This document shows, piece by piece, positions 34,112 through 44,772 of a DNA stretch of 64,000 bases. The translations under genes were made by a program, and so were the position numbers. The first letter of the stretch is position 1. Each line of letters begins with the position of its first letter. The stretch is from the NCBI RefSeq assembly GCF_003269295.1, contig NZ_QLTT01000002.1, forward strand, positions 310,001 to 374,000, written 5' to 3'. This DNA comes from Lentzea atacamensis. GTDB lineage: Bacteria > Actinomycetota > Actinomycetes > Mycobacteriales > Pseudonocardiaceae. The notes under the pieces were generated by a model. The model worked only from the letters and a program-made list of their open reading frames with translations. It did no database searches and had not been told where the DNA came from.

Positions 34112-35287
34112 TTAGTCCAGGGTGAACGGGTCGTACTTGATCCGGTCGAGCGGTGTTCCGGCGACCAGCATGCGGGACACGGTCGACCTGATCATGGCCG
34201 GGCTGCCGCAGACCAGGACGTCACGGTCCTCCCACGCGCCGTAGCGGGTGACCACGTCGGCCAGGGTGCCCTGCTCGACACCGCGGAGGCCGGGGTCCGA
34301 CTCGAGCACCGGCACGACCGTGAGCCACGGGTTCGTGGTCGCGATGCGCTGCAGGTTGTCGAGGTCGTAGAGGTCCTCGCGGGTGCGGCCGCCGTAGAAC
34401 AGGTGCACTCGGGGGTTGTCGCCCCACTGCGCCATCTCGTCGATGATCGCGTGCATCGGCGCCACGCCCGTGCCGCCGGCGACCATGAGGATGTCCGACC
34501 CGGCCGTGCGGTCGACCTGCAGACGTCCCATGGGCGGTCCGATGCGCCACGTGTCACCGGCTTGGGTGTGACCGACCACCGAGCGTGACACCCAGCCGCC
34601 GTCGACGGACCGGATGTGGAACTCGATGACGCCGTCCTCGCGTGGTGCGTTCGCCGGCGAGTAGTACCGCCACAGGCGCTTGCGCTGCGGCGTCTCCACG
34701 CTGACGTACTGACCGGCGCGGTAGTTGACCGGGTGGTCCGGTTGCAGCCGGACGACGGCCAGGTCCCACGAGACGCGCTGGTGCTCCAGCACCGTGGCGT
34801 GCCAGTAGGCGGGGCCGTTGTCGGCGTCGGCCGCCTCCTGCATGGCCCGCGCCATCAACGTGTAGGCCTCTGCCCACGCCATCTCGACCTTCGGCGTCCA
34901 CGCAGCGCCCGCGAACTTCTTCACCGCGGACAGCAGCGCCGTGCCGACAGCCTCGTAGTGGACGTTGATGACACCGAACTTGCGGTGGTCACGGCCCAGC
35001 TGGCGGAGGAAGGGGATGAGGTCGTCCGGGCGGTCGACCATCTGCACCACATGCACGAGGGCGCGCAGCAGACGGCTCCGCTGCACCTCCATGTTCGCGG
35101 GGAACATCTCGCGTGTGGCAGGCGAGAGCGAGAAGAGCATGCCGTAGAAGAACTTCGCCACTTCTTCGGCGTGCGGCTCCACCACCGCGAAGCTCTCCCG
35201 GATCATCCGCACCATCGCGGTGACGCCGGGCGGGGGTTCTCGGTGGGGCGGGGTAGGGATGGGGCTCAGCACAGCGTTCGCAGTCAT
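34112..35287 (-). CDS. Flavohemoglobin (globin plus FAD/NAD reductase)
   Basis: 391 residues. Residues 22-150 are a globin (MVRMIRESFAVVEPHAEEVAKFFYGMLF; proximal His region RDHRKFGVINVHYEAV). Residues 165-255 are an FAD-binding domain (YRAGQYVSVETPQRKRLWRYYSPAN) and 265-385 an NAD-binding domain (LMVAGGTGVAPMHAIIDEM, VLVCGSPAMIRSTV). It should detoxify nitric oxide to nitrate or act as an O2/NO-responsive oxidoreductase. Its stop abuts the ZTP riboswitch of glyA, so read-through may couple the two. No NsrR-type site was recognised. Confidence 0.92.
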   Translation of the reverse strand: MTANAVLSPIPTPPHREPPPGVTAMVRMIRESFAVVEPHAEEVAKFFYGMLFSLSPATREMFPANMEVQRSRLLRALVHVVQMVDRPDDLIPFLRQLGRDHRKFGVINVHYEAVGTALLSAVKKFAGAAWTPKVEMAWAEAYTLMARAMQEAADADNGPAYWHATVLEHQRVSWDLAVVRLQPDHPVNYRAGQYVSVETPQRKRLWRYYSPANAPREDGVIEFHIRSVDGGWVSRSVVGHTQAGDTWRIGPPMGRLQVDRTAGSDILMVAGGTGVAPMHAIIDEMAQWGDNPRVHLFYGGRTREDLYDLDNLQRIATTNPWLTVVPVLESDPGLRGVEQGTLADVVTRYGAWEDRDVLVCGSPAMIRSTVSRMLVAGTPLDRIKYDPFTLD

Positions 35288-35518
35288 GGTCCGCGCGCAG
35301 TCTCCACGTTCTCATTGGCGCCAGCAAGGCGCGGTAGTCCTCGTCAAGCATCCGTCCCCCGACAGGGTGGACAGTAACCCCTGATTGGTGGGTTTGGTTC
35401 CTTGATGCCACCTTCGAGCGAAGTGTGATTACCGTACGCAACTAGTTGTTACCGCAACAGTGTGAATCTGGGCATCCGTCTGTACCGGCTTGCTCGCTTG
35501 CGTGCAACGGTGTGGCAC

Positions 35519-36133
35519 GTGTCCCCGCCTGAGTTGACTGAAACCACCTCACCCGACCGTGTTGAGCTACCCGGCTCCCGTGGAGAGCACTTCCTCCAAT
35601 GTGCCCTGGAGACCTCGGACCGCGCCACACGCTTCTACTCGGACCAGGTCCTGGACCACCTCAACCCCGCGATGGCCGAGTTCGTCGGCCGGATGGAGAT
35701 GGCCTTCATCTCGACCGCTGATGCCGACGGGGAGTGCGACTCCACCCTGCGGGCCGGGCCGGCGGGGTTCATCCAGGTGATCGACTCCCGGACCGTCGCG
35801 TACCCCGAGTACCGCGGCAACGGCGTGATGGCGTCCCTGGGCAACATCATGGAGAACCCGCACGTCGGGATGCTGATGGTGGACTTCACCGACGACCTGA
35901 TCGGGCTGCACGTGAACGGCCGCGCCCGGATCGCGCCGCGCGAGGAGATCCCCACCGAGGACAAGAAGGTGGAGCGGTGGGTGGTGGTCGAGGTGAAGGA
36001 GGCCTACATCCACTGCCGCAAGCACATCCCGCGGATGATCCCGGTCGACCGGGTGCGTGACTGGGGCACCGACGACGTGAAGCGCAAGGGCGGCGACTAC
36101 TTCGGGGTCAAGGCGGGCAAGACCGCGGAGTGA
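35519..36133 (+). CDS. Pyridoxamine-phosphate-oxidase-like flavin protein
   Basis: 204 residues from GTG 35519; GTG 35462 and 35510 are in frame and no clear ribosome site decides. The split-barrel FMN-binding fold is seen as MAEFVGRMEMAFISTADADGECDSTLRAGPAGFIQVIDSRT and the strongly conserved YPEYRGNGVMASLGNIMENPHVGMLMVDF. Members bind FMN or F420 and reduce or protect small molecules. The substrate is unknown. Upstream 35288-35518 holds no gene; it has an AACTAGTT palindrome but no clear promoter. Confidence 0.85.
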   Translation: MSPPELTETTSPDRVELPGSRGEHFLQCALETSDRATRFYSDQVLDHLNPAMAEFVGRMEMAFISTADADGECDSTLRAGPAGFIQVIDSRTVAYPEYRGNGVMASLGNIMENPHVGMLMVDFTDDLIGLHVNGRARIAPREEIPTEDKKVERWVVVEVKEAYIHCRKHIPRMIPVDRVRDWGTDDVKRKGGDYFGVKAGKTAE

Positions 36134-36158
36134 CCCGCTGATCTGGTCGCACGGCGGC

Positions 36159-36562
36159 ATGCCGTGTGTCTTCTGCTCGATCATGTCCGGCGACCTGTCC
36201 GCCCGGTGGGTGGCGCGGGCGCCGGACGCCGTCGCGTTCCTGCCGTTCCCCACCAGTGCTCCAGCTCCCGGTCACACGCTGGTGGTGCCGCGTGAGCACT
36301 CGGTGGGGGTGCACGACGCGACTCCGGCGGCCTTCACGGCGGCCGGCTGATGGTCCAGCGTGTGGCGCGGGCGATGAAGGCCGCGCTCGGTGCGTCCGGG
36401 GTGTGCGTGCTCGACGCGAGTGGGCCCGGTTCCGGGCAGAGCGTCGCTCACCTGCACTTTCACGTCGTGCTGCACTGAGAGGACGACGAGTGCTTCGCCT
36501 GGCCGGAGCCCTCGGGAAAGCAGCTCGGAGGCGATCTGGCCAGGCGATGCGTGACGCAGTAG
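36159..36562 (+). pseudogene. HIT-family hydrolase gene, frameshifted and interrupted
   Basis: ATG 36159 begins a normal HIT protein (CVFCSIMSGDLSARWVARAPDAVAFLPF, GHTLVVPREHSVGV). At ~36345 the frame shifts; in the next frame LMVQRVARAMKAALGASGV continues and reaches the active-site motif HLHFHVV. A TGA at 36476-36478 then interrupts it, while EDDECFAWPEPSGKQLGGDLARR continues beyond in the same frame. So there is one frameshift plus one in-frame stop. HIT proteins hydrolyse nucleotide-phosphate bonds; this copy is probably dead. Confidence 0.75.
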
Positions 36563-36637
36563 ACGGCCGAACTAGTTGTTCTAGCTAACTATCTCCAGAT
36601 ATAGTTGCGTAGCATCAACTAATTACTGGAGGTGTGC

Positions 36638-38296
36638 TTGAACCGGCCCTCGTCGCATGGGGAGATCCTCGAAGCGCTGTCCGGCATCTGGGTGGCGCTG
36701 CTCGTCGCGATCCTCAGCTCCACCATCGTCTCGAACGCTCTCCCGACGATCCTGGCCGAGCTCAAGGGCACCCAGACCCAGTACACCTGGGTCATCACGT
36801 CGATGCTGCTCGCCTCCACGGCCAGTACACCGCTGTGGGGCAAGCTCTCGGACCTCTTCGACAAGAAGATGCTGCTGCAGACGAGCATCGTGCTGTTCGT
36901 CGTCGGCTCGGTCCTGTCGGGGCTGAGCCAGAACATGGAGCAGCTCATCGCGTTCCGGGTCGTCCAGGGCCTGGGCATGGGTGGCGTGCAGGCGCTCGGC
37001 CAGGTCGTGGTCGGCGCGTTGCTGAGCCCGCGGGAACGCGGCCGCTACAGCGGCTACACCGGCATGGTGATCTCCGCGGGCACGGTCGGCGGGCCGCTCG
37101 TCGGCGGGTTCCTCGTCGACTGGCCCGGCTGGCGCTGGTGCTTCTTCGTCTGCGTGCCGCTGGCGCTCGTGGCGCTGGCCGTGTTGCACAAGACGCTGCA
37201 CCTGCCCGGCGAGAGGCGGCACGTCAAGATCGACTACCTGGGTGCCACGCTGATCACCGGTGGCGTGAGCCTGGTGCTGATGTGGGTGTCGTTCGCCGGC
37301 AAGGACTTCGCCTGGCTGAGCAGGGAGAGCGCGCTCTTCGCAGGTGGTGCCCTGCTCGCCCTCGTCACCGCCTACTTCGTCGAGCGCCGGGCGAGCTCCC
37401 CGGTCATCCCGTTGCACCTGTTCAGGAACCGGACGGTGGTGCTGGCGATGCTCGGTGGCATCGCGGTGGGTACTGCGATGTTCGGCGCATCGGTGTTCAT
37501 GGGGCAGTACTTCCAGATCGCGCGCGGGTTCTCGCCCACGAAGGCAGGGCTGCTCACGGTGCCGTTGGTTCTCGGCCTGAGCATCTCGTCCACGGTCAGC
37601 GGGCAGCTCATCGCCAGGAGCGGCAAGTGGAAGGGTTACCTGGTCTGGGGCGCGTTCTCGCTGGTCATCGGGCTGGCGTTGCTGGGCACGATCGACCACA
37701 CCACGAACCTGACCCTGATGAGCGCGTACCTGCTGCTCGTCGGCGTCGGGGTGGGGCTGACCATGCAGAACCTGGTCCTGGCCGTCCAGAACGGTGTGGG
37801 CATGGCCGACCTGGGCGCCGCGAGTTCGACCGCCACCTTCCTGCGGTCGCTGGGAGGGACGGCCGGGGTCTCGGTGCTGGGCGCGGTCCTCGCCGCCCAC
37901 GTGAGCACCAAGACGCTCGACCGCGGCTCCCTCTCCCCAGTCGTGCGGGACTCCTACGGCGATGCGATGGGCGAGCTGTTCCTGATCGCCGCCGGTCTCG
38001 CGGTCTTCACGGTGATCGCGGTTCTGCTGATCAAGGAGCAACCGCTGCGTGACTCGGTGGATGTCACCCCAACGGGTTCTGGTGCACAGACGGTCGCCAC
38101 TGAACCTGATTCACCTGTGGATACTGAACAGCGGATTGTGGATAACTCGACCTCCGCTGTGGACAAGCTGTTGGTGCTTTCGAGTGACGTCGATCAAGAG
38201 GTCGCGGCGCGTTCGGCTGCGCTGCGTTCCACACAGAACTCGTTGCCCTCGGGGTCGTGCATGGTGACCCAGCCGGTGCCGTCCGGCCTGCGGTGA
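36638..38296 (+). CDS. DHA2-family multidrug MFS transporter
   Basis: 552 residues, 14 helices. TTG 36638 is favoured because GGAGG (36628-36632) overlaps the alternative GTG 36632. MFS-DHA2 motifs: LPTILAELKGTQTQYTWVITSMLLAS, LSDLFDKKMLLQ, FRVVQGLGMGGVQALGQVVVGAL and GYTGMVISAGTVGGPLVGG. It is a proton-driven drug exporter. The membrane core ends near IKEQPLRD. The last ~75 residues form an unusual hydrophilic tail that carries three DnaA boxes in the DNA and runs 103 bases into the convergent VOC gene, which suggests the native stop was lost. Confidence 0.88.
   Translation: MNRPSSHGEILEALSGIWVALLVAILSSTIVSNALPTILAELKGTQTQYTWVITSMLLASTASTPLWGKLSDLFDKKMLLQTSIVLFVVGSVLSGLSQNMEQLIAFRVVQGLGMGGVQALGQVVVGALLSPRERGRYSGYTGMVISAGTVGGPLVGGFLVDWPGWRWCFFVCVPLALVALAVLHKTLHLPGERRHVKIDYLGATLITGGVSLVLMWVSFAGKDFAWLSRESALFAGGALLALVTAYFVERRASSPVIPLHLFRNRTVVLAMLGGIAVGTAMFGASVFMGQYFQIARGFSPTKAGLLTVPLVLGLSISSTVSGQLIARSGKWKGYLVWGAFSLVIGLALLGTIDHTTNLTLMSAYLLLVGVGVGLTMQNLVLAVQNGVGMADLGAASSTATFLRSLGGTAGVSVLGAVLAAHVSTKTLDRGSLSPVVRDSYGDAMGELFLIAAGLAVFTVIAVLLIKEQPLRDSVDVTPTGSGAQTVATEPDSPVDTEQRIVDNSTSAVDKLLVLSSDVDQEVAARSAALRSTQNSLPSGSCMVTQPVPSGLR
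38116..38166. repeat. Three DnaA boxes at exact 21-bp spacing
   Basis: TGTGGATAC (38116-38124), TGTGGATAA (38137-38145) and TGTGGACAA (38158-38166) all point the same way. On the other strand they read GTATCCACA, TTATCCACA and TTGTCCACA, the last two being the E. coli and actinobacterial consensus boxes. The 21-bp step is two helical turns. They lie in the 3' part of the MFS gene, where they encode a VD-containing heptad. Confidence 0.6.
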
Positions 38297-38577
38297 TCCT
38301 CGTAGATCGTCGCACCGATGCCGAGCAGGCGTTCGACCTCCTCGTCGCGGGTGCCGTCCGTCGGTTGCAGGCAGATGTGGACGCGGTTCTTGACCGTCTT
38401 GGGCTCGGGCACCTCGATGAAGAGGTACTGGATGCCGCTCGGCAGCGTGACCAGGCACTCCGGGTCGCCGGGGTTGTCGTCGGGATGGATCGGCAGGCCG
38501 AGCACCCGGCTCCACCACGAGGCCTGCTCGTAGGCGTTCCTGGCGTCGACGGTGACGTTGTGGACCGTTGAAGTCAT
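38194..38577 (-). CDS. VOC-family (glyoxalase/bleomycin-resistance-like) protein
   Basis: 127 residues. Two beta-alpha-beta-beta-beta units: TVHNVTVDARNAYEQASWWSRVLGLPI...GIQYLFIEVPEPKTVKNRVHICLQP, then VERLLGIGATIYEDHRRPDGTGWVTMHDPEGNEFCVER. It is the metal-site-bearing VOC fold; function could be small-molecule binding, drug sequestration or isomerisation. Its 3' end is antisense to the last 103 bases of the MFS gene. Confidence 0.85.
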   Translation of the reverse strand: MTSTVHNVTVDARNAYEQASWWSRVLGLPIHPDDNPGDPECLVTLPSGIQYLFIEVPEPKTVKNRVHICLQPTDGTRDEEVERLLGIGATIYEDHRRPDGTGWVTMHDPEGNEFCVERSAAERAATS

Positions 38578-38644
38578 GGTGCTGATCTTCGCTCAACGGG
38601 CTTGGATCGCCGTGCGTTTTCGGGACGACCGTCACGTTCTCGTA

Positions 38645-38665
38645 GTTGAGCGGAACAGACTCAAC
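38645..38665. promoter_or_regulatory. HAIR box (HspR operator) upstream of clpB
   Basis: GTTGAGC, seven bases, ACTCAAC, 59-79 bases before the clpB ATG. It has the conserved TTGAG-N9-CTCAA core. Confidence 0.88.
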
Positions 38666-38723
38666 TTTTCTGACGTTGTGCGGGATGATGGTCCATGCTG
38701 GAGGCTGACCACGAGGTGGAGGA

Positions 38724-41309
<2,586 letters not shown>

Positions 41310-41314
41310 GGGGT

Positions 41315-41334
41315 ACATCAAGCTGGATTGATGT
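41315..41334. promoter_or_regulatory. ArsR operator
   Basis: ACATCAA (41315-41321) and TTGATGT (41328-41334), a perfect inverted repeat with a six-base centre, 12 bases before the ArsR-ArsC start. The ATCAA...TTGAT form is typical for ArsR/SmtB sites. Confidence 0.75.
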
Positions 41335-41346
41335 ATTGTCCTGGGT

Positions 41347-42054
41347 GTGTCCAGCGACGCACCCAGGACGTTGCCGCTGTTCCTGCGGCTGATGGCGGAC
41401 CCGCTGCGCTGGCGGCTGGCGTGTGAGCTGGCCGCCGGTGACCGCCGGGTACGCGAGCTGGTGTCCGCGGTGGGAGAACCGCAGAACCTGGTCTCCTACC
41501 ACCTCAAACAGCTGCGCGACGCGGGTCTCGTGACGGCCAGGCGCAGCAACTTCGACGGCCGCGACACCTACTACCACCTGGACCTGGCGCGGTGTGCCGA
41601 GGCGTGGGCGGGCGCGGCTCTGCATCCGGCCGCCACGGCCACGCCAACGCCGAGTGCGACGAAGGTGCTGTTCGTCTGCACGGGAAACAGCGGCCGCTCG
41701 CCCATGGCCGAGGCCCTGCTGCGGCACCGGTCCGGGAACCGCGTCGCGGTGGCGAGCGCCGGCAGCCACCCGAAGGCCCTGCATCCCGACGCCGTCAGGG
41801 CCGTTGCGGAGTACGGCGCCGCCCTGGCGCACGAACCCACTCACCTGGACGTCGTGCGTCGTGGCCGGTTCGACCTCGTGATCAGCCTGTGCGACCGGGT
41901 TCGCGAGGTTCTGCCGAGCTTTCCCGGCCGTCCGCGGCTGATCCACTGGAGCCTCGCCGACCCCGCGGCCGAAGGCGGGTTCGACGCCTTCCGGCGCACC
42001 GCCGCCGAGCTCGACGGCCGGATCCGATTCCTGCCAGTCCCTCTGGAGGTCTGA
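41347..42054 (+). CDS. ArsR regulator fused to arsenate-reductase-like phosphatase
   Basis: 235 residues, GTG 41347. Residues 5-85 are an ArsR/SmtB winged helix (LFLRLMADPLRWRLACELAAGDRRVRELV, NLVSYHLKQLRDAGLVTARRSNFDGRDTYYHLD). Residues 105-230 are a low-molecular-weight tyrosine phosphatase / ArsC domain with the P-loop VLFVCTGNSGRSPMAEALL. Such fusions are known arsenic-linked regulators-reductases. The own-promoter operator suggests autoregulation. No arsB/acr3 efflux gene follows; a VOC gene starts two bases later. Confidence 0.88.
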   Translation: MSSDAPRTLPLFLRLMADPLRWRLACELAAGDRRVRELVSAVGEPQNLVSYHLKQLRDAGLVTARRSNFDGRDTYYHLDLARCAEAWAGAALHPAATATPTPSATKVLFVCTGNSGRSPMAEALLRHRSGNRVAVASAGSHPKALHPDAVRAVAEYGAALAHEPTHLDVVRRGRFDLVISLCDRVREVLPSFPGRPRLIHWSLADPAAEGGFDAFRRTAAELDGRIRFLPVPLEV

Positions 42055-42055
42055 C

Positions 42056-42433
42056 ATGACCACCGATCTCGTGAGCGTGCGTTACCTCGTCGACGACGTG
42101 GACGCTTCGCTCGCCTTCTACACCGAGAACCTCGGGTTCGAGGTGCGAACGAACTTCGCCCCGGCCTTCGCCGACGTCGTCCGCGGCAACCTGCGCTTGC
42201 TGCTCAGCGGCCCCGCCAGTTCGGCGGGACGGGAGATGCCGGACGGCACCAAGCCCGGCCCCGGTGGCTGGAACCGCATCCACCTGATCGTCCCGGACAT
42301 CGACGCCGAGGTGGCGAGGCTGCGGGAGCGGGGGATCCGGTTCCGCAGCGACGTCGTGAAGGGGCCGGGAGGACAGCAGATCGTCCTCGACGACCCGTCC
42401 GGCAACCCCGTGGAGCTGTTCCAACCGGCCTGA
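42056..42433 (+). CDS. VOC-family protein in the ArsR operon
   Basis: 125 residues, one base after the ArsR-ArsC stop, with CTGGAGG upstream. VOC fold: VRYLVDDVDASLAFYTENLGFEVRTNFAPAFADV, GGWNRIHLIVPDIDAEVARLRERGI, QQIVLDDPSGNPVELFQPA. It lacks the vicinal cysteines of the arsenic lyase ArsI, so a glyoxalase-like or resistance role is more likely than organoarsenical demethylation. Co-expression with the fusion regulator is expected. Confidence 0.85.
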   Translation: MTTDLVSVRYLVDDVDASLAFYTENLGFEVRTNFAPAFADVVRGNLRLLLSGPASSAGREMPDGTKPGPGGWNRIHLIVPDIDAEVARLRERGIRFRSDVVKGPGGQQIVLDDPSGNPVELFQPA

Positions 42434-42504
42434 ATCGGCGGACGAGGTGCACGACGCGCGGAAGTGATCTTCGTTCCTCGGGCCCGACCCACTACGCTTC
42501 AGCT

Positions 42505-43239
42505 GTGGGCATACCGGCGTGGGTCTGGTTCACCGTCGCCGCGGTGGCGGGCGTGGCGGGGTTTGCCCTGCTCGCGACCGACCGGGCGCAACGAACCGCG
42601 CGTAATCGTGAACGGCGCCGTTGGGCTGCACTGCGCGGCTGGCAGTTCGAGGAAACAGACCACGTACTGCCGACTCGCTGGGAGGCGGGCGCCATCGCGT
42701 ACTACGGCACCGGGCTCGCCCGTGACGTGGTCGCGGGCTCGACCTTCACCGCCGACGGCAGGCGCCAGGTCTACGTGCTCGACCACGAGACCGGCGGCAA
42801 GGTCAACTCGGTGCTGGTCGGCGTGCGCTGCCGCAGGGCGTTGTCGGTGGTGATCGAACTCTGGCTGTCGACGGTCCCGTTCCAGCGCGACAACGACAAG
42901 ATGCCGATGCCGGACCTCCTCGGCCCGGTCGGCTCGCGCTACGCCTTCGTCACCGACGTCCCGGCCGCCCGCAAGATCATCACGCCTGACCTGATCGACG
43001 CCGCCGAGGAGATCGGTGGCGACGTCACCGTGGTCTGGCTGGAGAACGACTGGGTGCTGGCCGCGGCACCGCCGAACTCGTCGCCCGCGCGCCTGGAGCG
43101 TCTGCTGCGCGACATCGGCGAGCTCGCGGACGTGATCGACCCCTTCGACCCGGATCCCTCGGAGCGCGAAGAGCCGGTGGCGGAGGACGACGAGGGTGGC
43201 GAGGTCTACCGCCCCTCGTTCGGCCGCAAGCAGCCGTAA
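42505..43239 (+). CDS. Hypothetical membrane-anchored protein
   Basis: 244 residues, GTG start. One N-terminal membrane helix (AWVWFTVAAVAGVAGFALLAT) is followed by a basic stretch (RAQRTARNRERRRWAALRGW) and a soluble alpha/beta domain (VVAGSTFTADGRRQVYVLDHETGGKVNSVLVGV, VVWLENDWVLAAAPPNSSPARLERLL), ending in an acidic tail. Proteins of this layout occur across Pseudonocardiales; I know no function. It stands alone. Confidence 0.72.
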   Translation: MGIPAWVWFTVAAVAGVAGFALLATDRAQRTARNRERRRWAALRGWQFEETDHVLPTRWEAGAIAYYGTGLARDVVAGSTFTADGRRQVYVLDHETGGKVNSVLVGVRCRRALSVVIELWLSTVPFQRDNDKMPMPDLLGPVGSRYAFVTDVPAARKIITPDLIDAAEEIGGDVTVVWLENDWVLAAAPPNSSPARLERLLRDIGELADVIDPFDPDPSEREEPVAEDDEGGEVYRPSFGRKQP

Positions 43240-43317
43240 CTCCGGGTGAGCCGGTGGTCGGCCTACCGTGCGTCATTGATCACTCACCAGCGGTATTCCA
43301 CGCCGTAACCAAAGTGT

Positions 43318-43333
43318 TGTGAGCTACGTCACA
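43318..43333. promoter_or_regulatory. CRP/GlxR-type palindrome
   Basis: TGTGA-GCTACG-TCACA is a perfect match to the CRP/GlxR consensus TGTGA-N6-TCACA. It lies 87-102 bases before the small LANTG gene. Confidence 0.5.
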
Positions 43334-43419
43334 CTTCACTCTGTGTAAAACATCGGAAGGTGATTCAGATACTCCGTGCGTAAGGCGTCGTGTCCCCGAA
43401 CCCCCCGGAGGGAATCACG

Positions 43420-43596
43420 ATGTACGGAGGAAAGGTAGTTCCGCCCGCAGCTGTGGCGGGTACAGCGTCCGTGGTGACGCTTGCCAACACGGGTGCATCG
43501 GTCGGTTGGATGCTGTTCGGCGGAGTCGCTCTGGTCGTTTCGGGCCTCGCACTGCGTCTGTTCGTTCTTCGTCGTCCGGCGAAGAACGGAGCGTGA
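43420..43596 (+). CDS. 58-residue membrane protein with LAxTG motif
   Basis: ATG 43420 after GGAGGGAA. Sequence order: short N-terminus ([14 protein letters not shown]), LANTGAS, one membrane helix ([23 protein letters not shown]), then basic RRPAKNG. This is a sortase sorting signal with almost no mature protein and no separate signal peptide. It may be a miniature wall-linked or membrane protein. A CRP-type palindrome upstream suggests its own regulation. Interpretation as a sortase-E substrate is inference. Confidence 0.7.
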   Translation: MYGGKVVPPAAVAGTASVVTLANTGASVGWMLFGGVALVVSGLALRLFVLRRPAKNGA

Positions 43597-43646
43597 TCAT
43601 CGGCGCGCTTCCGACCCCGGCCCAGCTCCGACTACCGTGCGATGGC

Positions 43647-44420
43647 ATGCCAACCGCACTGGTGACCGGATCGACCGTCGGGATCGGGGCCGCCTTCGCC
43701 CGCAGGCTCGCGGCAGAGGGATACGACCTCGTACTGGTCGCGCGCACCGCGTCCGCCCTCGAGGAGCTCGCCCAGCAACTGCACGAGCGGCACGGTGTGC
43801 ACGTCGACGTGCTGCCCGCGGACCTCAGCGACCAGGGCGAGCGTGCCAAGGTCGAGTCCCGGCTGGCCGAGTCGCCCGTCGACCTGCTCGTCAACAACGC
43901 GGGCTTCGCCAACACCGGCGAGTTCTTCGCCGCCGACGTCGAGAAGCTGCAGGCTCAGCTGGACGTCAACGTCGCCACGGTGCTGCGGCTCTGCAGGGCC
44001 GCGATCCCCGGCATGATGGCGCGCGGCAAGGGCGACGTGATCAACGTGTCCAGCGTGGCCAGCTTCCTGCCCGGCCGCGGCACGAGCTACAGCGCCGACA
44101 AGGCGTGGGTGACGTCGTTCTCCGAGGGCATGTCCCTCGCGGTCGGACACTCCGGCGTGCGGATCATGGCGCTGTGCCCCGGTTTCGTGAAGACCGAGTT
44201 CCACCAGCGCGCCAAGATCGACATGTCCAAGACGCCGGACTGGCTCTACGTCGACGCCGACCGGCTGGTCCACGAGGCGCTGCGCGACCTGCGCCGTGGC
44301 AAGGTGCTGTCGATCCCCGGCGCCCAGTACAAGGCGATCGTGAGCGTCACGAAGGTCCTGCCGCGGGCCTTGGTGCGCAGGATGGCGTCCCGCTTCGCCG
44401 GCGGCCGCGGCCGGACGTGA
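43647..44420 (+). CDS. Short-chain dehydrogenase/reductase
   Basis: 257 residues, ATG 43647. Classical [22 protein letters not shown] (TGxxxGIG), NNAG in [14 protein letters not shown], Ser in [12 protein letters not shown] and the catalytic YSADKAW (YxxxK). NAD(P)-dependent oxidoreductase of unknown substrate; the C-terminal [11 protein letters not shown] segment resembles the DltE/keto-reductase type often involved in lipid metabolism. Confidence 0.9.
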   Translation: MPTALVTGSTVGIGAAFARRLAAEGYDLVLVARTASALEELAQQLHERHGVHVDVLPADLSDQGERAKVESRLAESPVDLLVNNAGFANTGEFFAADVEKLQAQLDVNVATVLRLCRAAIPGMMARGKGDVINVSSVASFLPGRGTSYSADKAWVTSFSEGMSLAVGHSGVRIMALCPGFVKTEFHQRAKIDMSKTPDWLYVDADRLVHEALRDLRRGKVLSIPGAQYKAIVSVTKVLPRALVRRMASRFAGGRGRT

Positions 44421-44457
44421 GCGGAACCGTCCAGGTGGATCGAGCGTCGGAGTCCTC

Positions 44458-44772
44458 GTGAGTGAACAGTTCCGTGTCGTGCCGGACGAGCTGCGCGGGT
44501 ACAGCGAGCTGCTGGACCGCAACGCCCAGCACTTCCTGACCATCAAGGATCACGCGATTTCGAAGGGCGGCGACACCAGCGGGTTCACCGGCCTGCTGAC
44601 GTTGCTGCACCCCGTCGTGACGGGCGTCGCGAACCTCTACGGGGAGACGTTGGACTTCGCGAACAAGATGATGGTCAAGGACTCCGCCGCGCTCAAGAAG
44701 ACCGCTGAAACCTACGAGAAGGCCGACCAGCACGGCGTCAAGCTGGTGCAGCAGGCCGGAGGTGGCCGATGA
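44458..44772 (+). CDS. Type VII secretion target, DUF2580-like
   Basis: 104 residues, GTG 44458. All-helical, beginning FRVVPDELRGYSELLDRNAQ and ending VKDSAALKKTAETYEKADQ, the EspC/DUF2580 pattern of ESX-associated helical-hairpin proteins. The next gene overlaps its stop (44769). Export as a heterodimer with the next product is inferred. No ESX machinery is nearby. Confidence 0.72.
   Translation: MSEQFRVVPDELRGYSELLDRNAQHFLTIKDHAISKGGDTSGFTGLLTLLHPVVTGVANLYGETLDFANKMMVKDSAALKKTAETYEKADQHGVKLVQQAGGGR

Noticed and set aside
35288-35518. Possible small gene or RNA in the gap before the flavin protein
   Set aside because: Only short palindromes (AACTAGTT) are visible; no frame with ribosome site and no RNA fold I recognise.
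42056-42433. ArsI-type arsenic lyase assignment for the VOC gene
   Set aside because: The vicinal cysteines needed for ArsI are absent.
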